Part shown: one piece after another, positions 25,911 through 34,305 of the stretch
Position numbering within the stretch: the stretch's first letter is position 1
Layout: every line of letters begins with the position of its first letter
Assembly: GCF_045207655.1 (NCBI RefSeq)
Contig: NZ_CP108784.1
Span: 6,572,001-6,636,000, forward strand
Source: Embleya sp045207655
Lineage (GTDB): Bacteria; Actinomycetota; Actinomycetes; Streptomycetales; Streptomycetaceae
Length of the DNA stretch: 64,000 nucleotides
Direction of reading: 5' to 3'
Program-made: the position numbers and the translations under genes
The notes under the pieces: generated by a model
Database searches by the model: none
The model's input: the letters and a program-made list of their open reading frames with translations, nothing else
Told to the model about the DNA's origin: nothing

Positions 25911-26944
25911 GAGGCGCCTCCGGCACGGGAACGGGTCAACATCCACAACAGGTACGGGCCGCCGACGGCGGCGGTGAGCACCCCCACCGGCAACTCGGCG
26001 TCGGGGATCAGCATCCGCGCGCCGATGTCCGCGAGGACCACGATCAGCGCGCCGAGCAGTGCCGAACACACCAGCGGCACCTGCGGGGTTCGGGTCAGCC
26101 GGCGGGCCAGTTGGGGCGCCACCAGGGCGACGAAGTCCACCGGACCGGCGGCCCCCGTGGCCACCGACGCGAGCAACACGCCGACCACGACCAGGCCGAG
26201 TCGGATCCGGCCGAGCCGCACGCCCAGGGCGATCGCGGTGTCGTCGTCGAAGCCGGCCGAGCGGGACGCCCGCGCCGCCCACACGATCGCCGGCGTGAGC
26301 GCGACCAGTACCCACAACAGCGGCTCGGCCTGGGACCAGCCACGCCCGTTCAGGCTGCCCGACATCCACACCTTGGCCTGCTGGGCCAAGGTGATGTCGG
26401 CCTTGGTGAGCAGCAGGTTGGTGACCGAGTACAGCGCCACCGAGATGCCGACGCCGATCAGCACGAAGCGCTGCGCGTTCAGGCCCCGGCGCCAGGCCAG
26501 CAGGTAGACCAGGAAGGCGGCGACGGTGCCGCCCGCGACCGCGGTGAGCGGGGTCGCGGTGGGCCCGCCGAAACCGAAGACCAGGCCGAACACCACGGCC
26601 GCCGCCGCTCCGTGCGAGACGCCGATGACGTCGGGACTGGCCAGCGGGTTGCGCGCCACGGTCTGGATCAGCGCGCCGGCGATGCCGAAGGACAGTCCGA
26701 CCAACAGCCCGGCCGTCGTGCGCGGCAGCCGCAGCGTCTCGACGACGATGCTGTCGTCGACGCCGAACACCACCTTGAGCACGTCGCCGGGCAGGATGAA
26801 CCGCACGCCCACGCACAGGCTGAGCAGGAACGCGGCCGCGAGCAGCACGGCCAGCACGCTCGCGACCACCGTGGAGCGGCGGTGCAGCAGGAACGAGAAG
26901 CGCGGGCGACGGACCAGGACATGGCCGTACGGGCGGTAGCTCAT
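25907..26944 (-). CDS. FecCD-family iron-siderophore permease
   Basis: 345 residues, ATG 26944 overlapping the preceding permease stop. About ten membrane helices, family signatures LRLPRTTAGLLVGLSFGIAG and NPLASPDVIGVSHGAA, WMSGSLNGRGW and GPVDFVALVAPQLARRL. It forms with the next-listed permease the heterodimeric channel for ferric siderophores; four-base overlaps on both sides fix the operon and imply coupled translation. Confidence 0.95.
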   Translation of the reverse strand: MSYRPYGHVLVRRPRFSFLLHRRSTVVASVLAVLLAAAFLLSLCVGVRFILPGDVLKVVFGVDDSIVVETLRLPRTTAGLLVGLSFGIAGALIQTVARNPLASPDVIGVSHGAAAAVVFGLVFGFGGPTATPLTAVAGGTVAAFLVYLLAWRRGLNAQRFVLIGVGISVALYSVTNLLLTKADITLAQQAKVWMSGSLNGRGWSQAEPLLWVLVALTPAIVWAARASRSAGFDDDTAIALGVRLGRIRLGLVVVGVLLASVATGAAGPVDFVALVAPQLARRLTRTPQVPLVCSALLGALIVVLADIGARMLIPDAELPVGVLTAAVGGPYLLWMLTRSRAGGAS

Positions 26945-27963
26945 CCGGACACCACCGTCTTGCGGCGCACCAGCGCGACCAGGATCGGTACGCCGATCAG
27001 CGCGGTCATCGCCCCCACCTCGACCTCGGCGGGCGGGAAGATGATCCGGCCCAGCACGTCGGCGACCAACAGCAGGATCGGCGCGAGCAGCGCCGACATG
27101 GTCAGCACCCAGCGGTGGTCGGTGCCCACCAGGGCCCGCGCGGCGTGCGGGACGGCCAACCCGACGAAGGAGATCGGGCCGGTCGCGGCCACCGCGACGC
27201 CGGTCAGCACGGTCGCGCCCAGGCCACCGACGATCCGGATGCGATTCACCTTGTGGCCCAGCCCCTTGGCCACGTCGTCACCCAGCGCGAGCGCGTCCAG
27301 GCCGCGGGCGACGGAGGCCATCAAGAGCATGCCCGCGGCGACGAACGGCAACATCCGCCAGGCCACGTCGTCGGTGCGCCCGGACAGCGAGCCGACCAGC
27401 CAGAACCGGTACTGGTCCAGCGTGCCCTGGTCGGTGGTCAGCACCAGGGTGATCACCGCGCCGAGGGTGGCCGCCAGGGCCTGCCCGGACAGCGCGAGCT
27501 TGACCGGGGTGGCGCCGCCGCGCCCACGCGCCGCGACCGCGTACACCAGCACCCCCGTGCACAGCGCGCCGGCGAAGCCGAACCACACGTATCCGGTCAG
27601 GCTGGTCACGCCGAACACCGCGATCGCGGTCACCACGCCGGTGGCCGCGCCGGTGCTGATGCCCAGGATGCCGGGCTCGGCGATCGGGTTGCGGGTCAGC
27701 CCCTGCATGCAGGCGCCGGCGATGCCGAGCGACGCGCCGACCAGGAGCGCGACCACGGTACGCGGCACGCGCATCGAGTTGACCACGATCGCGTCCGTGG
27801 AGTCGCCGCCGTGCACGAGCGCGTCCAGGACGACGCTCGGTGCGATGGCTCGACTGCCCACGGTGAGGCTGAGCAGACAGGCGGCGGCCAGCACGAACAG
27901 GACCGAGACCAGGTAGAGGGCTCGGCGCTTGGTCGCACGACCCCGCGTCGGGAGGACATTCAC
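26941..27963 (-). CDS. FecCD-family iron-siderophore permease, first gene of the operon
   Basis: 340 residues from GTG 27963. Signatures MRVPRTVVALLVGASLGIAG, GLTRNPIAEPGILGIS, WLVGSLSGRTDD and GPISFVGLAVPHAARAL. It heads the importer operon permease-permease-ATPase-binding protein. No Shine-Dalgarno precedes the GTG; instead a DmdR/IdeR-type iron box ends only four bases upstream, so the transcript may be leaderless or nearly so, a common arrangement in actinobacteria. Expression is expected under iron starvation. Confidence 0.93.
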   Translation of the reverse strand: MNVLPTRGRATKRRALYLVSVLFVLAAACLLSLTVGSRAIAPSVVLDALVHGGDSTDAIVVNSMRVPRTVVALLVGASLGIAGACMQGLTRNPIAEPGILGISTGAATGVVTAIAVFGVTSLTGYVWFGFAGALCTGVLVYAVAARGRGGATPVKLALSGQALAATLGAVITLVLTTDQGTLDQYRFWLVGSLSGRTDDVAWRMLPFVAAGMLLMASVARGLDALALGDDVAKGLGHKVNRIRIVGGLGATVLTGVAVAATGPISFVGLAVPHAARALVGTDHRWVLTMSALLAPILLLVADVLGRIIFPPAEVEVGAMTALIGVPILVALVRRKTVVSG

Positions 27964-27967
27964 TGGA

Positions 27968-27986
27968 GAAGGCTAGGCTTACCTGA
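27968..27986 (-). promoter_or_regulatory. DmdR/IdeR-type iron box
   Basis: Minus-strand TCAGGTAAGCCTAGCCTTC matches the actinobacterial iron-box consensus TTAGGTTAGGCTAACCTAA at 13 of 19 positions, including the AGGTnAG and CTAnCCT cores. It overlaps the expected -10 region of the siderophore importer operon, where an iron-loaded repressor would block transcription. Confidence 0.7.
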
Positions 27987-28280
27987 TATGTCCGAGTGGG
28001 CCGGGGGCCCGAGTTCACGCAGGGTCGCCGGACGATTTCGCCGGCCGTGCCCGCGGCTCGCGCACGAACGGGTCCGGGCCGACCGTGCACGCCGCCTCGG
28101 CACCGATCGCCTCGCCGGCGGCCCCGTTCTGCGACCCTTCGACCTTCGATACTTGGACCTTCGACTCCTCGACTCCTCGACCGAGACGGTCGAGCGGATC
28201 CGGCCCGTGCAGTGGTGGGATCCGTATCGGCCGAGACACCCGAGCGGAACCGAATCACCTTGATCTACGGAGTGAGCACC

Positions 28281-29867
28281 ATGACCACCACCCTGTTCCG
28301 GGGCGCCGTGCGCACCGGCGCGGGCGACTCCGACGCGCTCGCCGTACGCGACGGCCGGGTCGTCGCGCTCGGGGCGGCCGCGCTCGCGCTCGACGCCGAC
28401 GAGGTCGTCGAACTGGGTGCGGGCCTGCTGCTGCCGGCCTTCGGTGACGGACACGCCCACCCCCTATTCGGCGGTCTCGAACACTTCGGGCCGCAGGTCA
28501 AGGGCCTGAGCAGCGTCGAGGCGATCGCCGCCGAGGTCGGGCGCTGGGCGGCCGAACACCCGGACGAGGAGTGGATCGTCGGTGCGAGCTACGACCCGAC
28601 CCTGGTCCCGGACGGCGAGTTCGACGCCCGCTGGCTGGACGCGGCGGTGGCCGACCGACCCGTGGTGTTGCGGGCGTACGACTATCACACCGTGTGGTGC
28701 AACACCGAGGCGCTGCGCCGGGCCGGGGTCACCGCCGCCACCCCCGACCCTCGGCTCGGCTGGATCGTCCGTCGCCCGGACGGCTCGGCGCTGGGCACGC
28801 TGCGCGAATGGCACGCGTGCGATCTGGTGTTGGACCGGGTGCCGGGACGACCGCTGGACGAACTGGTCGACGCGTTGCGGGTGGCCGGCGCGGCGTACGC
28901 GAGCGCGGGGCTGACCTGGGTTCAGGATGCCTGGGTGGAGCCGGAGATGGTGCCGGCGTACGTCGAGGCGGCGCGGCGCGGGGCGTTGGCCTTCCGGGCC
29001 AATCTGGCCTTCCGCGCCGACCCGGACCGGTGGCGGGAGCAGCGTGCCGAGTTCGTCGCCGCGCGGGCGTCGGTGGCGGCCGAGGGCGGGCCGTTGTTGT
29101 CCGCGCGGACGGTGAAGTTCTTCGCGGACGGCGTGATCGAGGGTGGTACGGCCGCGATGCTCGAACCCTATTGCGACGCGCCGCACAGCTGCGGGATGCC
29201 GGTATGGCCGCCGGCCGCGCTGGCCGAGGCGGTCACCGCGTTCGACGCGGACGGGTTCCAGGTGCACATCCACGCGATCGGCGACGCGGGGGTACGGACC
29301 GCGCTGGACGCGATCGAGGCCGCCGCGTCGGCCAACCCGAGATGGGATCGGCGGCCGGTGATCGCGCACGTGCAAATCGTCGACCCGGCCGACCTGGATC
29401 GTTTCGCACGGCTCGGGGTGATCGCCAACTTCGAGCCGCTGTGGGCTCAACTCGACCCGTTGCAGACCGAGTTGTCGATTCCCCGGGTGGGCCCGGAGCG
29501 GGGCGACCGGCAGTACCCGATGCGCGGCCTGGTCGACTCGGGCGCGCCGGTGTCGTTCGGCAGCGATTGGCCGGTGAGTTCGCATCAGCCGCTGGAGGGC
29601 ATACAAGTCGCGGTCACCCGACGGACGTTCGAGGGCACGCCGAGCCGGGGCTGGACGCCGCGCGAGCGGTTGACGGTGGATCAGGCGTTGGACGCCTACA
29701 CGGGTGGGGTCGCCCATCAGGCATTCGCGGACGACCGGCGGGTGTTGGAGGTGGGTGGTGCGGCCGATCTGGTGTGGCTGAGCGCGGATCCGCGCGTGGT
29801 CGACCCGATGACGCTGCGGCGGATCGCGGTGCTGGGGACGTGGTTGGCGGGGACGCGCACGCACTGA
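28281..29867 (+). CDS. amidohydrolase family 3 (YtcJ-like) metal-dependent hydrolase
   Basis: 528 residues from ATG 28281, with GGAG about nine bases upstream; earlier in-frame sequence is non-coding. The HxH metal motif GDGHAHP (His58, His60), TVKFFADGVIEGGTAA with the Lys region, VHIHAIGDAGVRTALD, IAHVQIVDPADLDRF, and SFGSDWPVSSHQPLEG with its Asp mark the amidohydrolase_3 family. Members hydrolyse cyclic amides, N-acyl or formamide bonds; the exact substrate is not predictable. It is divergent from the iron-uptake operon across about 300 bp that contain the iron box on one side, so its own iron control is conceivable but not shown. Confidence 0.88.
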   Translation: MTTTLFRGAVRTGAGDSDALAVRDGRVVALGAAALALDADEVVELGAGLLLPAFGDGHAHPLFGGLEHFGPQVKGLSSVEAIAAEVGRWAAEHPDEEWIVGASYDPTLVPDGEFDARWLDAAVADRPVVLRAYDYHTVWCNTEALRRAGVTAATPDPRLGWIVRRPDGSALGTLREWHACDLVLDRVPGRPLDELVDALRVAGAAYASAGLTWVQDAWVEPEMVPAYVEAARRGALAFRANLAFRADPDRWREQRAEFVAARASVAAEGGPLLSARTVKFFADGVIEGGTAAMLEPYCDAPHSCGMPVWPPAALAEAVTAFDADGFQVHIHAIGDAGVRTALDAIEAAASANPRWDRRPVIAHVQIVDPADLDRFARLGVIANFEPLWAQLDPLQTELSIPRVGPERGDRQYPMRGLVDSGAPVSFGSDWPVSSHQPLEGIQVAVTRRTFEGTPSRGWTPRERLTVDQALDAYTGGVAHQAFADDRRVLEVGGAADLVWLSADPRVVDPMTLRRIAVLGTWLAGTRTH

Positions 29868-30075
29868 GTCGATGAGCGGGGCGAGGCAGGGCGCCGCGGG
29901 GCAAGCGCCTCGCTCGGCGTGCGGGCCTGCCGCGCGAGAGCAATCTTCGAGCGTACCGGCCGGTTATGGGGCAAATCGGGCTAGGATGGCCACATTTGCT
30001 GGCCCTATGACCCTTACGAGTGAATCTGAAGGTTATTCGGGCTAAAGCTGACGGTTGTGCCGGAAGATCGATCCC

Positions 30076-30756
30076 ATGAGCGCATGGGGTCGGGCGCGCC
30101 GGTGGGGGTGCGTGGTCGGGGCGGGGGCCTTGTTGGCTGCTCCGGCCGGTGTGGCGTGGGCGGGGTCGGGTGCCGGGAGTGGTCACGCGCCGGGCACGAA
30201 CGTGGATGTGTGTGTCTCGATCGGCCGTTCGCCCGGAGCGGTGGTCAAAGTCGATGTGACCGCGGCGACCGGGCCGCCGACCCATGGGATCGGGCTCACC
30301 GTCGACTTCCGGCTGGTGCGGGACGGCTCGTGTCGGCCGACGCCCAAACCGTCGCCGACACCCACGAAACCCAAGCCCACGCCGCCGCCCGCGTCCACGC
30401 CGCCGCCGAAGCCCACGCCGGTGCGGACCACTCCGCCGCCCGAGGTGCGATCCACGCCGGTGGCGGTCGTCGTGCCCAAGCCGACTCCGCCGCGGCCGAC
30501 CCCACCGGTCTCGAAGCCCCCCAGCCCACCGCCCACCTCGCCGCCGACCACTCCTCCGGTGGTGACGCCGCCGCCGCTGCAACCGATCGCGGTCCGGCGG
30601 CCGGTGCTCCGGCCTCCTGTGGCGTCGCCGCCGGCGCGTGGGACGTCGATCGTCACGACGACGCTGCTGATCACCGCGCCGGCGATCCTGGCCGGTGCCG
30701 CGCTCAAGCCCCGAGGGCGAGCGGGCGCGCGCGGGTCGAGCGGCGGATCCGGCTGA
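30076..30756 (+). CDS. secreted proline-rich protein with C-terminal membrane anchor
   Basis: 226 residues from ATG 30076 (GGAAG about ten bases upstream). Signal peptide ending near AGVAWA (RRWGCVVGAGALLAAPAGV), a folded part of about 60 residues with two cysteines (VDVCVSIG and DGSCRP) likely to form a disulphide, then about 90 residues of Pro/Thr/Lys repeats (PTPKPSPTPTKPKPTPPP), and a hydrophobic helix TTTLLITAPAILAGAAL followed by a basic tail. The proline-rich stretch could span the peptidoglycan. It resembles streptomycete cell-wall-stalk proteins of unknown role. Confidence 0.65.
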   Translation: MSAWGRARRWGCVVGAGALLAAPAGVAWAGSGAGSGHAPGTNVDVCVSIGRSPGAVVKVDVTAATGPPTHGIGLTVDFRLVRDGSCRPTPKPSPTPTKPKPTPPPASTPPPKPTPVRTTPPPEVRSTPVAVVVPKPTPPRPTPPVSKPPSPPPTSPPTTPPVVTPPPLQPIAVRRPVLRPPVASPPARGTSIVTTTLLITAPAILAGAALKPRGRAGARGSSGGSG

Positions 30757-30957
30757 GCCGACTCGTTTCGCCCGGTACGGCCGGGCCGCGCCGGCCATAC
30801 CCGATTCCGCTTGGTGCGACGGACGTTCCCGAGTTCGTCGTACGGACCGCTGCTCTGGCTTCCCGCCGGGCGGCGGTGGGCTCCTCGGGGCCTTCCACCC
30901 GCGTCCCTCGCTCAACTCCACCCGGCTCCATCGGACTCCTCGATCCGGAGGTCACCC

Positions 30958-31719
30958 ATGACGCATTGGGTTGTACTGGCACTCGCGATGGTCGCGGTGT
31001 GCACGGTCGTCCTGGCGGTCGTCGTGCTCAAGCAGCGCCGGTTGCCGGACGACGACGACCCGTCGGCCACCCCGGACGTGCTCGAATACATGACGATGAT
31101 GATCGGCGTCGTCTACGCGATCGTGCTCGGTCTCGCGATCGCCGGCGTGTGGGAGGGGCGGGGCGCGGCCGAGGACGAGGTCCGGCGCGAGGCACAGGCG
31201 TTGCACGAGGTCAGTGAGCGGGTTCGGGTCTATCCGGAGCCGGTGCGCGATCGCCTGCGGGCGGACGTCGACGCCTACGTGAAGTACGTGGTCCAGAAGG
31301 AATGGTCCTATATGGCCGACCACGGCGAACTGTCCGACCGGGGCTCGAAGTTGTTCGAAACGATCCGGCACGGCGCCACCGACTACGTGCCGCAGGGCGA
31401 CCAGGAAACGCAGATGTACCAACCGATCCTGGACCAGGTCGCGATCGCGGACGACGCGCGGCAGGCACGGGGCGGACAGGCCGGCTCGTCGATGCCGGGA
31501 CTGGTGTGGTTCGGCCTGATCATCGGGGCCATGGTCACCGTGGGCATGATCTTCACGCTGCAGATCCGCAGATCCGCGCCGGAGTTGATCGTGGCCGGGT
31601 TGTTCAGCGCGTTGATCGCCTTCCTGTTGTTCCTGATCTGGGACCTGGACGCCCCCTTCGGGCAGGGGATGACGGCGGCATCGGACGCTTTCGTCACGCT
31701 GTTCCCGAATGCCGGATAG
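30958..31719 (+). CDS. DUF4239 membrane protein (bestrophin-like)
   Basis: 253 residues from ATG 30958, with GGAGG seven bases upstream. Membrane helices at about 5-25 (WVVLALAMVAVCTVVLAVVV) and 45-67 (MTMMIGVVYAIVLGLAIAGV), a long cytoplasmic helical segment (EDEVRREAQALHEVSERVR, RDRLRADVDAYVKYVV), then two helices near the end (LVWFGLIIGAMVTVGMIF, VAGLFSALIAFLLFLIWDL). This four-helix plan is that of DUF4239 proteins, proposed to be bestrophin-related channels. No partner gene is evident. Confidence 0.85.
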   Translation: MTHWVVLALAMVAVCTVVLAVVVLKQRRLPDDDDPSATPDVLEYMTMMIGVVYAIVLGLAIAGVWEGRGAAEDEVRREAQALHEVSERVRVYPEPVRDRLRADVDAYVKYVVQKEWSYMADHGELSDRGSKLFETIRHGATDYVPQGDQETQMYQPILDQVAIADDARQARGGQAGSSMPGLVWFGLIIGAMVTVGMIFTLQIRRSAPELIVAGLFSALIAFLLFLIWDLDAPFGQGMTAASDAFVTLFPNAG

Positions 31720-31869
31720 CGGTTTGGCGAATGCCGGAGTAGTGGATTGCTGATAACGGGCCTTCGAGACAACACGCCGACCACACCGCGCAATCGCATC
31801 GGATCAGCATGCCCGGCGGGTACTGGGACACGGCCCGGGCACGCCGACCTGGAACAGGTGGTGCGGGGG

Positions 31870-32616
31870 TCAGTGCACCTCCGTGCGGATGACCCGAATC
31901 GTGCCGATCAGCAGCGGAAGCACCAACCAGATGCCCATCGCGGTGCCGAGTCTGGCCCACTCGGTACCGGTGATGCCGGCGGTGTAGAGCGGTTCCAGGA
32001 CCGAACCCGGGTTGATCCAGCGGTTGGTGGATTCCATGGCGGAGACGAGGCCGGAGAGGATGCCCAACAGGCTCGGGATCATGAAATAGGCCACGATGGC
32101 GAGCGGCGCGTTCAACAACACCGTGCCGAATGCCAGGCCGATGGTGATGGCGAGGACCGCCGCGAGCAATGTCGACGCGATCACCGAGGGCGGTATGGAC
32201 CAGGTGCCCGCGCCGCGATCGGTGATCGTGGCGACCAGGCGCCCGAGCAGCGCGCACACCAGGCCCACCGCGAGCCCGATCACGCACAACACTCCTCCCG
32301 CCGCGACCTTCGCGGCCAGCACCCGGCGGCGGTCCGGTACGAGGGCGAAGGTGGTCAGCGCGGTGCGCTGGGACCATTCGCCGGTCACCGCGAGGATGCC
32401 GATCACCGGGAAGAGCACGGCGACGCCCGCCTGGGAGGAGCTGAGGAAGTCCTGCACGGTGCGGTCCTCGCGCGGTGCGGCGGTCAGGTTCACGATCACC
32501 AGGGCCACGGCGGCGAGCCCGACCACGCCCAGCAGCCATCTGCCCGCGCGAGTGTCGGTCATCTTGCGCAGTTCGACCTCGGTCAGTCGGCCGAGCGTGG
32601 GGGCGGCGACGGTCAT
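31870..32616 (-). CDS. ABC-2-type transporter permease
   Basis: 248 residues; its ATG overlaps the stop of the ATPase gene (ATGA). Six hydrophobic segments (AVLFPVIGILAVTGEWS, VAAGGVLCVIGLAVGLVCALL, IASTLLAAVLAITIGLAFG, GIWLVLPLLIGTIRVI). The GEWSQRTALTTFALVPDRRR segment after the first helices is typical of exporter permeases linked to CcmA-type ATPases. Together with the preceding ATPase it forms an exporter, probably for antibiotics or lipids, under the two-component system encoded just upstream. Confidence 0.88.
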   Translation of the reverse strand: MTVAAPTLGRLTEVELRKMTDTRAGRWLLGVVGLAAVALVIVNLTAAPREDRTVQDFLSSSQAGVAVLFPVIGILAVTGEWSQRTALTTFALVPDRRRVLAAKVAAGGVLCVIGLAVGLVCALLGRLVATITDRGAGTWSIPPSVIASTLLAAVLAITIGLAFGTVLLNAPLAIVAYFMIPSLLGILSGLVSAMESTNRWINPGSVLEPLYTAGITGTEWARLGTAMGIWLVLPLLIGTIRVIRTEVH

Positions 32617-33515
32617 GACCCGATCTCCTGGGGCACGGAGCCGATCAGGCTCAGGAACATCTCTTCGAGTCCTTCGTGTTCGGCGGGCCGCAGGTCCACC
32701 AGGACCACCCCCGCGTGCGCGGCGGCTCGTCCGACCGCCTCGGCCGGGGCATCCACCAGGTAGGCGCCGGCCGGGTCGGCCGGGCGATGCGGCAGCGCTG
32801 CCGCGACCAGGGCGGTGCGCAGGGCGACCGGGTCGAGGCCGACGACGCGAGTGCCGCCGGATGTGGTGAGCAGGTCACCCTTCACGCCGTCGGCCACGAC
32901 TCGGCCCTTGGCGATCATCACGATCCGGTCGGCCACCGCCTCGATCTCGCGCAGTTGGTGCGACGACAACAGCGCGGTGCCGCCCCGGTCGGCGAAGTCG
33001 CGCAGGAGCGTGCGCATTTGGTAGACCCCTTCGGGGTCGAGGCCGCTGGTGGGCTCGTCCAGGATGAGCACGGCGGGGTTGCCGAGCAGCGCCTGCGCGA
33101 CGCCCAGCCGTTGGCGCATCCCGAACGAGTAGCCGCCGACGCGACGCTTGGCCGCCGGGCCGGACAGGCCGACCAGGGTGAGGAGTTCCTCGACCCGGGC
33201 CCGCTCCACGTCGAGCACGCGGGCACACAGCGCCAACGTCTCGCGCCCACTGCGGCCCGCGTGCTGGGCGGCCGCGTCGAGCAGCACGCCGACGTGGCGC
33301 CCGGGATTGCCCAGTTGCCGGTAGGGCACGCCCTGGATGGCGGAGCTGCCGCGGGTGGGTGGGGTGAGGCCGCAGATCATCCGCATCGTGGTGGACTTGC
33401 CCGCGCCGTTGGGCCCGAGGAACCCGGTGACGGTGCCTGGCTCGCAGCGGAACGAGACGTCGTCGACGGCGACGTGCTCCCCGTAGCGCTTGGTCAGGTG
33501 CTCGACTGTGATCAT
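32613..33515 (-). CDS. ABC transporter ATPase (drug-exporter type)
   Basis: 300 residues from ATG 33515. Walker A GPNGAGKSTTMRMI, signature YSFGMRQRLGVAQAL, Walker B AVLILDEPTSGLDPEG, His switch LLSSHQLREIEAVADRI. The signature FGMRQR is usual for CcmA/NatA-like exporter ATPases. The C-terminal 80 residues form the small regulatory domain of such proteins. It is coupled to the permease downstream and lies 121 bp from the response regulator gene on the same strand; an inverted repeat in that gap may be the regulator's target. Confidence 0.92.
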   Translation of the reverse strand: MITVEHLTKRYGEHVAVDDVSFRCEPGTVTGFLGPNGAGKSTTMRMICGLTPPTRGSSAIQGVPYRQLGNPGRHVGVLLDAAAQHAGRSGRETLALCARVLDVERARVEELLTLVGLSGPAAKRRVGGYSFGMRQRLGVAQALLGNPAVLILDEPTSGLDPEGVYQMRTLLRDFADRGGTALLSSHQLREIEAVADRIVMIAKGRVVADGVKGDLLTTSGGTRVVGLDPVALRTALVAAALPHRPADPAGAYLVDAPAEAVGRAAAHAGVVLVDLRPAEHEGLEEMFLSLIGSVPQEIGS

Positions 33516-33575
33516 GGCTCCAGCGTGGCCGCGCCGGGTGGTCGTGCGCAGCGGCCGAGGGGCCAGGATCCGCGG

Positions 33576-33603
33576 CCTTGGTCCATATCCGCCGCGACCA
33601 AGG
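33576..33603. promoter_or_regulatory. inverted repeat upstream of the exporter operon
   Basis: CCTTGGTC and GACCAAGG separated by 12 bases, 61-88 bp before the ATPase start. Size and place suit a dimeric NarL/LuxR-type response regulator such as the one encoded next door. Confidence 0.5.
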
Positions 33604-33636
33604 ACTGGGGACCGACGATCGACAGTCGCGGGTGGC

Positions 33637-34305
33637 TCAGGAATCGCACGCGTCGTGGACCAGCAGGGCGATCTGCACTCGGTTGTTGAGGTCGAGTTTG
33701 GTCAGGAGCCGGGAGACGTACGCCTTGACGGTCGCGATGCTGATGGACAGCTCCCTGCCGATCTCGGCGTTGGTGCGGCCCTTGCCGACGAGTGCGGCCA
33801 CCGCGCGTTCACCCTCGCTGAGTCGGTCGAGGGCGGCCCGGGCCCGGGTTCGGCGCGGATCGACGCCGGCTGCCGCGACGTAGGACATCATCCGGCGCAT
33901 CACGTCGGGGGAGAGCATCGGTTCGCCGCCCGCGACCCGGCGGATGGCGTCGATGATGTCCGGCGGCGGGGTGTGTTTGAGCAGGAAGCCGCTCGCGCCC
34001 GCGCGCATCGCCTTGAGGATGTGGTCGTCGGTGTCGAAGGTGGTCATCACGATCACCTCCGGCGCCTCGGGCCTGGCCCGGAGCGTCGCGGTGGCGGCCA
34101 GTCCGTCCACCCGGGGCATCCGGATGTCCATCAGCACCACGTCCGGTCGGTGCTCGTCGACCGCGACCAGGACGTCGGCGCCGTCGGACACCTCCGCCAC
34201 CACGCGCACGTCGGGCAGCCCGGAGAGCATCATCGAGAGTCCGGCGCGGACGAGAGCGTCGTCGTCGACGACCAGGACCCGTACGCAGCCGTCGGCAGTA
34301 GTCAC
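33637..34305 (-). CDS. NarL/LuxR-family response regulator
   Basis: 222 residues from GTG 34305, overlapping the kinase stop (GTGA). Receiver domain with VLVVDDDALVRAGL, phospho-accepting Asp in VVLMDIRMPRVDG, Thr in VIVMTTFDTDDH and Lys in GFLLKHTPP; C-terminal LuxR-type helix-turn-helix LSEGERAVAALVGKGRTNAE, TVKAYVSRLLTKL. Phosphorylated by the adjacent kinase, it probably controls the exporter genes downstream. Confidence 0.95.
   Translation of the reverse strand: MTTADGCVRVLVVDDDALVRAGLSMMLSGLPDVRVVAEVSDGADVLVAVDEHRPDVVLMDIRMPRVDGLAATATLRARPEAPEVIVMTTFDTDDHILKAMRAGASGFLLKHTPPPDIIDAIRRVAGGEPMLSPDVMRRMMSYVAAAGVDPRRTRARAALDRLSEGERAVAALVGKGRTNAEIGRELSISIATVKAYVSRLLTKLDLNNRVQIALLVHDACDS

Noticed and set aside
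26111..27916. A 601-codon open frame antisense to the two iron-siderophore permeases.
   Set aside because: Same reason: low-quality composition opposite clear FecCD proteins.
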